Below, piece after piece: positions 23,031 through 30,408 of a stretch of 30,408 nt of DNA. The position numbers were made by a program, and so were the translations under genes. Below the pieces are notes generated by a model, which saw only the letters and a program-made list of their open reading frames with translations, had not been told where the DNA came from and ran no database searches. The DNA is from JBKPCD01 sp046727175 (GTDB lineage Bacteria; Acidobacteriota; Vicinamibacteria; Vicinamibacterales; 2-12-FULL-66-21): assembly GCA_046727175.1 (NCBI GenBank), contig JBKPCD010000130.1:1-30408 (forward strand). The letters run 5' to 3'. The stretch's first letter is position 1. Every line of letters begins with the position of its first letter.

Positions 23031-25085
23031 ATGCGCGTGGACACCGTGAGCATCATGGACGGCAACGAGTTCGTGGTCAGCGATGCCCGGGGTGACATCG
23101 AGGACTCGCCCACCGACACCCTGGGGCTGTTCCGCGATGACACCCGGTTTCTGTCACGCTGGGTCCTCACCATCAACAACGTCCGCCCCAAGCTGCTGTC
23201 CACCGACGACCTGGCGTACTACCGCGTCAACTTCTTCCTGGCGTTGGCGACAGGGACCATCTACTTGGACTCTCGTCTGTCGGTGCAGCGGCAGCGCTCG
23301 GTGGACAACGGCTTTCACGAAGAGCTGACGTTGGTCAACCACGACAAGCAGCCGGCGGAGCTGACTGTGCGCGTCGAGGCGGCGGCGGATTTCGCCGACC
23401 TGTTCGAGGTAAAAGACGACGACTTGAACAAGAAGGGTGAGCTCTATCGGCGTGTGGAGGACGGAACCCTGACACTCGGCTACCGGCGCGGCACGTTTCA
23501 GCGTAAGACCGTCATCACCAGCAGCAGCCCCGCCCAGGTGAGTGAGGATGGCCTCGTCTACCAGATCGCGATCCCGCCGCACGGCCGGTGGTGCACCCGC
23601 CTCGACGTCACGGCGATCTCCAACATCGGGCAGCGTCGGAACGGAGTCGGCGCGAGAAAGCCAAAGTACGAGTACGGCGGCACCGAGCCGCGGCCCGAGC
23701 TGGACGCGAGTCTCAAGGAGTGGATCTCCGCCGCCCCCAAGCTGGTCTCCGTGTGGACGCCGCTCGAGCGCACGTACCAGCGCAGCCTGGTGGACCTCGC
23801 GGCGTTGCGCTTCCATGCCGGAGTCATCCCCGGTGCGCTGCCGGCAGCCGGGCTGCCCTGGTTCATGGCCATCTTCGGGCGCGACAGCCTGATCACCAGC
23901 CTTCAGGCGCTGCCGTTCGTGCCCGCGCTGGCGTCGACCACCTTGCGGACGCTCGCCCTCGTCCAGGCGCGCGTCTTCGACCCGTTCCGCGACGAGGAAC
24001 CGGGCAAGATTCTCCACGAGCTGCGCTTGGGCGAGCTGACGGCGTTCGAGGAGCGCCCGCACTCGCCGTACTACGGGTCCGCCGACAGCACCATGCTGTT
24101 CCTGATCCTGCTCGACGAGTACGAGCGCTGGTCAGGCGACCGCACGCTGGTCGTCTCGCTCCAGCGCGAGGCGCGCGCCGCCATCGACTGGATTGATCGC
24201 TGGGGCGATCGCGACGGTGACGGATTCGTGGAGTATGAACGGCGCAACGCGGAAACTGGGCTGGAGAACCAGTGCTGGAAGGACTCGTGGGACTCAATCG
24301 CCTTCGCGGACGGCACGGTGGCGTCCACGCCGCGGGCCACCTGCGAGCTGCAGGGCTACGTCTACGACGCCAAGATCCGGACGGCACGCCTGGCCCGCTT
24401 GGTTTGGGGGGACCCGGCCTGGGCCGATCGCCTCGAGCGCGAAGCCGAGGAGCTCAAGGAGCAGTTCAACGATGCGTTCTGGATCCCAGAGCGCGGGTTT
24501 TTCGCCCTTGCCCTCGATGGCGACAAGCGCAAAGTGGACTCGCTGACCTCCAACATCGGCCACCTGCTGTGGAGCGGGATCGCCGATCGGGACAAGGCCC
24601 AAAGCTGCGTGCGTCACCTGATGAGCGACGCCCTCTTTTCGGGTTGGGGCGTGCGCACGATGGCGGTCGGGGAGGGATCCTTCAACCCACTCGGCTATCA
24701 CGTGGGTACGGTTTGGCCGCACGACACGTCGATCGTGGCGTGGGGCCTGTGGCGCTACGGCTACCGGAAGGAGGCGGCGCGGCTCGCCGTGGGGATCCTG
24801 GAGGCGGCCGAGCTGTTCCACCACCGTTTGCCCGAGGCCTTCGCCGGCTACGCGCGCGCGGCCACCAAATACCCCGTCGAGTACCCGACCGCCTGCAGCC
24901 CTCAGGCCTGGGCGACCGGCGCGCCGCTGCTGTTGCTGCGCGTCGTGCTGGGCCTCGATCCACTCGGCGATCACCTGATCACCGACCCGGCCCTGCCTGA
25001 GGCGTTCGGCGAGCTGCAGTTGCTGGACATCCCGGGCCGCTGGGGCCGCATGGACGCGTTCGGCCGCGCCCGCCACCTGACCTGA
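23031..25085 (+). CDS. Amylo-alpha-1,6-glucosidase (glycogen debranching enzyme-like)
   Basis: A 684-residue cytoplasmic glycoside hydrolase. The N-terminal domain (residues about 1-220) starts VSIMDGNEFVVSDARGDIED and LGLFRDDTRFLSRWVLTINN, the GDE N-terminal bis-type domain. The catalytic (alpha/alpha)6 barrel follows: LPWFMAIFGRDSLITSLQAL, HSPYYGSADSTMLFLILLDE, ENQCWKDSWDSIAFADG, NPLGYHVGTVWPHDTSIVAW and VEYPTACSPQAWATGAPLLL. It removes alpha-1,6-linked glucose from glycogen or related glucans. ATG 23031 is three bases after the SCP2-like stop. GC content and codon third positions are visibly higher than in the preceding genes, and its style resembles actinobacterial homologues, suggesting horizontal transfer of the pair. 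Intact. Confidence 0.9.
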   Translation: MRVDTVSIMDGNEFVVSDARGDIEDSPTDTLGLFRDDTRFLSRWVLTINNVRPKLLSTDDLAYYRVNFFLALATGTIYLDSRLSVQRQRSVDNGFHEELTLVNHDKQPAELTVRVEAAADFADLFEVKDDDLNKKGELYRRVEDGTLTLGYRRGTFQRKTVITSSSPAQVSEDGLVYQIAIPPHGRWCTRLDVTAISNIGQRRNGVGARKPKYEYGGTEPRPELDASLKEWISAAPKLVSVWTPLERTYQRSLVDLAALRFHAGVIPGALPAAGLPWFMAIFGRDSLITSLQALPFVPALASTTLRTLALVQARVFDPFRDEEPGKILHELRLGELTAFEERPHSPYYGSADSTMLFLILLDEYERWSGDRTLVVSLQREARAAIDWIDRWGDRDGDGFVEYERRNAETGLENQCWKDSWDSIAFADGTVASTPRATCELQGYVYDAKIRTARLARLVWGDPAWADRLEREAEELKEQFNDAFWIPERGFFALALDGDKRKVDSLTSNIGHLLWSGIADRDKAQSCVRHLMSDALFSGWGVRTMAVGEGSFNPLGYHVGTVWPHDTSIVAWGLWRYGYRKEAARLAVGILEAAELFHHRLPEAFAGYARAATKYPVEYPTACSPQAWATGAPLLLLRVVLGLDPLGDHLITDPALPEAFGELQLLDIPGRWGRMDAFGRARHLT

Positions 25086-25088
25086 GGC

Positions 25089-25114
25089 GTCGGCTTGACT
25101 AGAGAAAAGCCGGC
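25089..25114 (+). terminator. Hairpin after the debranching enzyme gene
   Basis: Arms GTCGGCTT and AAGCCGGC (one G-T pair) enclose loop GACTAGAGAA, starting four bases after the stop codon. There is no T-tract, so termination strength is uncertain, but the position fits a transcript end for the SCP2/debranching operon. Confidence 0.5.
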
Positions 25115-25270
25115 GTGCGGCGACGTGCGGCCGGCTGCTCGTCCCAAAGCCCTCGGTGAACACCAAACCGGCTTCCGCGCGGCGAGCTACCTCGAAGTTT
25201 GGACAGTGAAACGAGATCGTTTGACGCGCAACTCGCACTCGCGCAGGCTTCGCTCGTGAGCTCCAGTACG

Positions 25271-25769
25271 TCACACTCCAAAGGTGAGGACGCCGCGAAA
25301 GCGCATTCGGCCGCCGAGCATCCGCTCATACGCCTCCGCCACGCGGCTCAGCGGATATCTCTCAATCATTGGATGCACGCCGGTCAACGCGCTGAATTCC
25401 ATCGTGTCCTGCGCATCTTTCGCTGTGCCGGCGTACGAACCCGCCACTGTGGCGAAATCCCCGTCCCGCAGTGTTCGCAGACGAAACAATGGCCGCCATG
25501 CCAACCTACGCCGACGCGTTGACCCTGCTTCCATTCCGTGACGTTGGCGCCCACAGCATCGACCCGTCCGGGGATTCATGACCCGGTACACGAGGAAACT
25601 GAAGCCCCGGCCACAGACCCTCTTTGACGAACACATCGCTGTGGCAGATACCGCACGCCTCCACCTTCACGGAAACCTGCCCAGCGGCTGGCTCCGGAAT
25701 GTCGCGTTCGACCAATTCCCAATCTGCACCGGGCTTGCTGATCTGCGCTGCCGTCATTTTTGTATTCAT
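25271..25769 (-). pseudogene. Zinc-dependent alcohol dehydrogenase, frameshifted with large internal deletion
   Basis: From ATG 25769 the frame reads MNTKMTAAQISKPGADWELV, then VEACGICHSDVFVKEGLWPG and FPRVPGHE, the zinc-binding N-terminus of a medium-chain ADH. One base is missing after GHE near 25590; the next frame restores IPGRVDAVGANVTEWKQGQR and VGVGWHGGHCFVCEHC. At about 25451-25470 the sequence jumps to RDGDFATVAGSYAGTAKDAQ, DTMEFSALTGVHPMIERYPL and SRVAEAYERMLGGRMRFRGV with the normal C-terminus. About 190 residues, including the structural zinc loop and the NAD-binding Rossmann fold, are gone. No activity is expected. Confidence 0.85.
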
Positions 25770-25941
25770 GAAGTGCTCCGGCAATTGACGAATCTTCTTT
25801 CCTTATCTCACAACTCCGTGACGGTCCGATAAAGACACCGTCTCACTCGTGACGGCCATGTTGTCCACCCCACGCGCAATCGTCCATTGGACTTTGGTAT
25901 CGATTTCGCCGCATCGCCCTGCGCAGGCGGGTTTTGCTGAC

Positions 25942-25974
25942 CGAGACGAAGGTGTCGCCGATACCTTCGTCTCG
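25942..25974. repeat. Perfect 12-bp inverted repeat (terminator or operator)
   Basis: CGAGACGAAGGT and ACCTTCGTCTCG are exact inverted copies separated by nine bases (GTCGCCGAT). It lies 80 bases beyond the stop of ctaA on minus and 170 bases upstream of the alcohol dehydrogenase remnant. No T-tract follows on minus, so it is either a non-canonical terminator of the three-gene operon or a regulator site for the remnant. Confidence 0.55.
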
Positions 25975-26055
25975 AGATCTCTCGACAGGTCCAAAGCCAA
26001 AAGCCATGAGCCTAGGGCTTGAATGTCACACTGAGCGTCCTCGACGTTAGGAACC

Positions 26056-27018
26056 TCATGAACGCACGGCGAGCGGAGGCGCAGCCGCCATCAATGACCG
26101 TTCGTCGGCGACGGCCAGTCGATCGAACCTGATCCGAAATGCGCGCAAGGTGAGCGTCAGCGACGTCCCGAGCACGAGCGCCCCGTTGACGACGTGCGCG
26201 GTGTTGACGAGGGGCTGCAGCCGCGACCAGACGACGAACGCACCAAGCATCGCCTGGAGGGCGATGAGCATCACCAAGAGGGCAGCCGGACGGAGCAGCT
26301 CGACGCGAAGGCGATGGTGCACCCAGACGTGGAGCGCGGTGCCGCAGACAGAGACGCCCACGACGAGTGCCACGACGCGATGCGCGAAATGAAGCGCGAT
26401 CGGGGCTGTCCAGCCAGGCGGCACGAGATGACCGAACGCGAGCGGAAAGTCTGGAATGGCAGGCCCCGCTCCCGTGTGACGCATGGTCGCGCCGAGGAGG
26501 ATCTGGCAATAGATCAGCGAACTGGTGATGATCGCCAGCTGCCGGAGGCGAGCATCATCAACGGGAGTACGACGTCCGCGCCAGCCCGGAGACGTCAACT
26601 GTGCGACGCCGACGATCATGCAGAAAAACAGCTGCGCAAGACCGGCATGCCCGATCGAGATTGGCGCGGGCAAGAAGAATAGTACGGTCATGCCCCCGAG
26701 CGTCCCTTGCAGGATGACGGCACCGAGGGCCGCTGCGCCCAGGCGTCTGACCCACCGCCGCGGTTCGCGCAGCCAGATCCAGACCGCGAGGATACTCGTG
26801 AGGAGTCCCACTGTGCTCGCGATGAGCCGGTGGCCGTGTTCGTAGAAAATGCCGCCGACCATCTTCTCGAGCGGGAACGAAAACATGAACTGGCCGTAGG
26901 TGCTCGGCCAGTCGGGCACAGCCAGGCCGGAGCCCGTGCTTGTGACCATCCCGCCCGCGGCGATCAACAGCACAGTGGATCCCGCAACGAGCTTCGCGTA
27001 CCGATGCAGCCAGATCAT
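26056..27018 (-). CDS. ctaA: Heme A synthase (COX15/CtaA)
   Basis: A 320-residue inner membrane protein with eight predicted helices in two homologous halves. The four haem-ligand histidines sit in YEHGHRLIAS, ISIGHAGLAQ, LHFAHRVVAL and VNTAHVVNGA, as in CtaA. The first periplasmic loop reads GLAVPDWPSTYGQ and lacks the Cys pair found in Bacillus CtaA, like the Cys-free types. It converts haem O to haem A for cytochrome c oxidase. It is the last gene of a minus-strand operon, eight bases after the 579-residue secreted protein gene; no oxidase genes are adjacent in the window. Confidence 0.9.
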   Translation of the reverse strand: MIWLHRYAKLVAGSTVLLIAAGGMVTSTGSGLAVPDWPSTYGQFMFSFPLEKMVGGIFYEHGHRLIASTVGLLTSILAVWIWLREPRRWVRRLGAAALGAVILQGTLGGMTVLFFLPAPISIGHAGLAQLFFCMIVGVAQLTSPGWRGRRTPVDDARLRQLAIITSSLIYCQILLGATMRHTGAGPAIPDFPLAFGHLVPPGWTAPIALHFAHRVVALVVGVSVCGTALHVWVHHRLRVELLRPAALLVMLIALQAMLGAFVVWSRLQPLVNTAHVVNGALVLGTSLTLTLRAFRIRFDRLAVADERSLMAAAPPLAVRS

Positions 27019-27026
27019 CCCTGAAA

Positions 27027-28766
27027 TCAGCTCCCTCCAGCGCTCCCTGTGGTTCGCTCGATCCCCACGACCTCGATGGTGCCGCTCCGCTCGCGCACGG
27101 TCACGAGAACTGGATTCCTCCAGTTCGGATGGCTCGCATGGACGGTCTTTATCGACGCGATCGCGTACCGAAATCCGGCGGCATCTGCGGGTCCCCAGAC
27201 GTCGTCAGGAATCGCTAGCCGCGGATCCCTGAGGTCGAGTTCCTCTCCGGCGCCGGCCTCTGTGGCTGCTGTATTGTCGAAGGCGATCCAACAGGCCTTG
27301 TAGGTGGCCCCTTGCTTTGCCACCCGAAGACGGATCGCCGCGTTATCGAAGGTGAGTTCACCACCGGTCGGGGTTCGCACAACTTCGAAGCGGTCGAGCG
27401 GGTTCGTCTGAGCGATCCAGTACGCGACCACCTTGTCGCGTCGCCGGATGATCACGTCGGTCAGATACCGTGCGGCGGCTGGATCGGACAATTCGCCCGT
27501 ATCGACAATCGCCTTGATTATCTCGTCGCTGAAGCGCGACGCAATACTGGCCGCCCAGAATGCATCGGCGGGATCCATCTGGTCGAACGCGGGCTGCGGG
27601 TACTCCGTCTTCCATTTCTGCGGGTCGAAGAAGTCGGCTTCGATGTTGCCCAGGGACGGATTGTCAGGATACCGAACCTTCGTCCAGTCTCGCGTCCACA
27701 GTCCAAACGAGACGAGACCCTTTGCGATCTTGTCGCCTTCGATCAGGTACTCGTTGCCGCCTCGCGGCTGCTGCGCCGACGTGCTGCCGCTGCCGAGGTT
27801 GGAACCGAAGTCCTGGAGGTAATGCCGGATGTAATGGCGGCCGTCCTCCTCGACGTACGTATCGATGCTGTTGATCGAACGAGCATCGTCGTGATTCAGC
27901 CAGGCCGCGAACACGCGCATCCCCCGCAGCTCGCGCCGCCGCTCATGCGGATAAATGTCGTTCGGATCGTCTGGGCGCACGCCGGTATAGCGAAACTGCC
28001 CGACAACCTGGCCCGGCACGTATCGGCTCGCAAGCGCGCGAATCAAGCCAGTCGCCGTTCGCGGCGTGTTCTTGAGCCACTGCTCGACGTCGGCCATGTC
28101 GATCGGGCGCTTGCTTCCGGACTCGGTTCGGATTTTGGCGCCGGGCAGGACGTCCAGTCTCGACTCGTCGAACGTCACGATGAAATCCTCGGGCACGTGG
28201 TAGCCAATCGCATGAAAGATCTTCGTTGAGATCACCTCGACCGACGAGGGGAGCTCGGGGAACTTCGCTGGATCCAACTTGATCAAGTACGTGTCGCCGC
28301 GCGCGTCTCGGATGGTGAACTTCGGCGTGATGCCCGCGTCGGGACGGCCGGAGACGTGCCACATGCCCGGCGCCGGCCCGTCGACCTGGTTTGGACCGCG
28401 AACCACTTCGTCGATCGTCATGTCGTGGCGACCGAGGCGGTTGGTGAACCAGCTGGAGTCCGGTACTTCGCCGAGTGTGTTCACGTTGAGCGCCGGGCCG
28501 CGAGAGCGCACCGACCCGACGAACGTCTCGTTCACGAACTCGTAGCTCTTCGAGAGGTCGAATTCCGCTACGGGAGAAATATTGCGACTGTCTGCGTCGC
28601 GCCAGATCGGATCGTCGGGATAAAAACGTCTGTCCAGGTTTCTCTTCCACGACTCGAGCTGCTGCGCGTCAAGACGCGGTGTGGACACGACTGCAGCGCC
28701 GATCGCGGCGAGCGTGGCTAGGAGCGCCAGCGCGCGGAAGGGACGAGCGATGTGCTTAGAAGGCAT
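27027..28766 (-). CDS. Secreted protein with HipA/kinase-fold-like motifs
   Basis: A 579-residue protein with an N-terminal signal peptide (basic start, hydrophobic RALALLATLAAIGAAVV, likely cleavage near LDA/QQ). Motifs in order resemble an atypical kinase fold: DTYLIKLDP with K163, SSVEVISTKIFHAIGY with E177, a catalytic-like AWLNHDDARSINSID with Asp293/Asp294 and Asn299, and HYLQDFGSNLG with D319-F-G. This order (Lys, Glu, N-x-D...N, DFG) suggests a HipA/CotH-like phosphotransferase placed outside the cytoplasm. That is an inference from motifs; the rest (residues 330-579) is unrecognised. Its start overlaps the end of the Omp85-like gene by 11 bases, so the two act together. Confidence 0.75.
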   Translation of the reverse strand: MPSKHIARPFRALALLATLAAIGAAVVSTPRLDAQQLESWKRNLDRRFYPDDPIWRDADSRNISPVAEFDLSKSYEFVNETFVGSVRSRGPALNVNTLGEVPDSSWFTNRLGRHDMTIDEVVRGPNQVDGPAPGMWHVSGRPDAGITPKFTIRDARGDTYLIKLDPAKFPELPSSVEVISTKIFHAIGYHVPEDFIVTFDESRLDVLPGAKIRTESGSKRPIDMADVEQWLKNTPRTATGLIRALASRYVPGQVVGQFRYTGVRPDDPNDIYPHERRRELRGMRVFAAWLNHDDARSINSIDTYVEEDGRHYIRHYLQDFGSNLGSGSTSAQQPRGGNEYLIEGDKIAKGLVSFGLWTRDWTKVRYPDNPSLGNIEADFFDPQKWKTEYPQPAFDQMDPADAFWAASIASRFSDEIIKAIVDTGELSDPAAARYLTDVIIRRRDKVVAYWIAQTNPLDRFEVVRTPTGGELTFDNAAIRLRVAKQGATYKACWIAFDNTAATEAGAGEELDLRDPRLAIPDDVWGPADAAGFRYAIASIKTVHASHPNWRNPVLVTVRERSGTIEVVGIERTTGSAGGS

Positions 28767-30021
28767 GTTCGAACCTCAGGAGCGGAATGAAGCCTTCGCG
28801 GCTGAACGCAAGATCCAGGCGCGCGACGAAGGCGCTGTTGCTGTGGAATCTGAACCCGACGCCATACGAGACGTCCATATCCCCAAGCTTGAGGTCTTTG
28901 CGTTCGGCGGCCACTGTGCCGGCGTCGACGAACAAGGCGCCGTCGAGCGCCCACCACGCTTCCCATCGGTACTCGGCCGTCAGGAGCAGGCCGTTGCGAT
29001 CCCGGAAACGGAACTCCCGGAAGCCGCGAAGCGCCCGGGCACCGCCGAGCGTAGGCTGGAAGTAGAACGGCACCTGCGCCCCGGCATCTGCATCGGTAAA
29101 GACCGCAGCCGCATGGAGTGCAATGGTCCGATAGCGGTCTGGAATGGGCACGTACTGTTGGAGGTCGATTGAGACCCGGCGGAAGCCGAACGCGTCGAGG
29201 TCACGATCGCGGTAGTCGGAGAACTGTACACCGTAGCGACCGCCCGAGTGCGGGTGGAGCGGATTGTCGCGCCAGTCGAGCGCAACGGATGCATCGCTGC
29301 GCACGAAGTAGTCCGGCTGTCTCTGGTAACCTGGGATCGTCGTAGGATCGAAGAGCTCCTCGGTCGAGGGAAAGCGGTCGTCGGTGCCTGCTCCGATCCT
29401 CGGCCTGAGGTACGAAACGCCGCCCCCGACGTCAATTAATCTCACGGGCGTCCACCGCAGCTCTGCCCCTGCTTCCGTGCTCCGCAGCAGGTAATTGGTC
29501 CGGTTCTCCTCCAGGCTGTCCTGGCTAAACCCGAAGAAGTCTTCCTGCGGAAACTCGAAATGCTGCGCGTGGACGCGCACGCCCAGCGGTGCGCCGCCGA
29601 GACGGTAAACGTTGAGACTCGCTCCGCCTCGAAGGTAGCCGGCCGTGCTGTACGCCGCAACGGTATCGAGCTCCACGCGGTTCGCGCGGTTGGGATCCGC
29701 GGCTGGGCGAGTGGGGCCGAGATCGTGCGTGAACCCGATGGCGAACTTTATTCCTGCACCGGCAGGGAAGTTCCCGTCGGCGAGGTGCAGCCCGTGCCAC
29801 CTCTGGAAGATGAACGGCGTGCCGAACCCATTGTCGTATCGATACAGAAAACGTTCGACCTTCGACCGCTGGGGCGGTGACGTCTCGGTCGCCTTCTTCT
29901 CCCGCTCTGCAGCCAGCAGTGCGGCTCGCGAGCCCGATGACGTCTGGTCCGCGTCTTGGGCTGAAACAGGCGCAGCCGCCGCCACCAGCAGCAACAGGAC
30001 CCATGAATGAGCAGTCGACAT
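28756..30021 (-). CDS. Omp85/BamA-superfamily outer-membrane beta-barrel protein
   Basis: A 421-residue protein with a signal peptide (LLLLVAAAAPVSA/QDADQ). After about 50 residues it consists of alternating amphipathic strands of a beta-barrel. The conserved Omp85 motif is LGGARALRGFREFRFRDRNG, followed by LLLTAEYRWEAW. The last strand ends in RLDLAFSREGFIPLLRFEHAF with a terminal Phe, typical of barrel insertion. No POTRA domains are visible, so it is a short POTRA-free member, not BamA itself. It may export or anchor a partner at the outer membrane, and the overlapping downstream gene for a secreted kinase-like protein is the obvious candidate. It has an exceptionally good ribosome-binding site. 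Confidence 0.85.
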   Translation of the reverse strand: MSTAHSWVLLLLVAAAAPVSAQDADQTSSGSRAALLAAEREKKATETSPPQRSKVERFLYRYDNGFGTPFIFQRWHGLHLADGNFPAGAGIKFAIGFTHDLGPTRPAADPNRANRVELDTVAAYSTAGYLRGGASLNVYRLGGAPLGVRVHAQHFEFPQEDFFGFSQDSLEENRTNYLLRSTEAGAELRWTPVRLIDVGGGVSYLRPRIGAGTDDRFPSTEELFDPTTIPGYQRQPDYFVRSDASVALDWRDNPLHPHSGGRYGVQFSDYRDRDLDAFGFRRVSIDLQQYVPIPDRYRTIALHAAAVFTDADAGAQVPFYFQPTLGGARALRGFREFRFRDRNGLLLTAEYRWEAWWALDGALFVDAGTVAAERKDLKLGDMDVSYGVGFRFHSNSAFVARLDLAFSREGFIPLLRFEHAF

Positions 30022-30023
30022 CG

Positions 30024-30037
30024 ATCACCTCCTCCTC
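30024..30037 (-). promoter_or_regulatory. Extended Shine-Dalgarno sequence of the Omp85-like gene
   Basis: On minus the bases before ATG 30021 read AGGAGGAGGTGAT, including the complete anti-SD complement AGGAGGTGAT. Spacing is short (three to eight bases depending on register). It fixes the start and predicts strong translation. Confidence 0.7.
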
Positions 30038-30408
30038 AATCGGTCGCGATCCGGGCAAGGAGGATGCCCAACAGCCGCCACGCGGAGCTCCGTGGTCGCT
30101 GCCTGGTTTTCCAGAGACAAGTCAAGCAGTTATGAAAGGCTTCAGCCTGGCGAGTCGCTCAATCGACAGCGGGGGCTCGCCAAAGTGTACGAGGAAAGAC
30201 AGACGCTGTTTGCAGGCGCGCACCGATCGGAAGGGTGCGCCGGCTAACGAACAAGGGTTTGTTCGCCACAGAAAGTCATCATCGAGGTCTTCCGATGACG
30301 GTGCCTTGAACGAACAGACCTGACAGCCGTGGCGGAGGCTTCGGTCCACGGCGGCATCATGCCGAGTTTCCGAGTTCACGATCGCGGCTGCCGAAAGGCG
30401 GTACGTGT
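30038..30408. other. Upstream region of the Omp85 operon, no gene supported
   Basis: A minus-strand frame at 30122-30379 is open but shows no motif. The palindrome CGGAGCTCCG at 30083-30092 sits about 62 bases upstream of the Omp85-like start and could be an operator. A TTGACT near 30118-30123 on minus lacks a matching -10. Nothing else is recognisable up to the window end. Confidence 0.4.

Noticed and set aside
23154..24062. Long minus-strand frame opposite the debranching enzyme
   Set aside because: It is a GC-rich shadow of a clearly conserved enzyme and contains no recognisable domain.
30122..30379. Minus-strand 85-residue frame near the window end
   Set aside because: No ribosome-binding site, no motif and no hydrophobic or domain-like pattern.

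Overview
The window is a GC-rich bacterial chromosome segment without rRNA, tRNA, CRISPR or recognisable IS elements. The gene styles fit a soil acidobacterium, possibly a Vicinamibacteria-like lineage: a very large winged-helix/AAA/TPR regulator, an Omp85-like protein paired with a kinase-fold-like secreted protein, ECF sigma plus small membrane partner, and sigma-54 activators without input domains. This placement is inferred from gene content only.

Layout. 1-4.3 kb: end of an AraC regulator, a decayed GNAT, DoxX and a small membrane protein on minus, an ECF sigma (frameshifted) with its overlapping membrane partner, a polytopic membrane protein, and a DUF4406 protein. 4.5-6.2 kb: remains of a PiT phosphate transporter and an uncertain stretch. 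6.2-14.2 kb: ferritin-like protein, a membrane protein, a STAS protein, a 1078-aa winged-helix/ATPase/TPR regulator, a 72-aa protein coupled to a sigma-54 activator, and an MFS exporter. 14.2-20 kb: a zone of broken genes (UreH-like transporter, alpha/beta hydrolase, small membrane proteins, a truncated second sigma-54 activator, a methyltransferase N-terminus, a RidA N-terminus). Embedded in it are a small zinc-ribbon gene, a SelW-type selenoprotein gene with an in-frame UGA, and an intact class III cyclase with a nuclease-like N-terminal domain. 20-22 kb: NTF2-like protein and a GMC oxidoreductase with an internal deletion. 22.6-25.1 kb: a compositionally distinct pair, SCP2-like protein plus amylo-alpha-1,6-glucosidase. 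25.3-30 kb: a deleted zinc alcohol dehydrogenase, then a minus-strand operon Omp85-like protein > kinase-fold-like secreted protein > heme A synthase (ctaA).

The most notable item is at 17315-17536 on minus. Read through one UGA, it gives a complete 73-residue SelW/Rdx protein with a C-x-x-U motif exactly where animal SelW carries selenocysteine. A hairpin suited to a bacterial SECIS lies 14 nt downstream of the UGA. A standard ORF finder breaks this gene.

A second theme is gene decay. At least ten genes are frameshifted, truncated or internally deleted, while the very long ORFs (1078, 684, 579 and 559 aa) are intact. That argues against a uniform sequencing-error explanation and for a real decay or rearrangement hot spot, although consensus errors cannot be excluded for single frameshifts.
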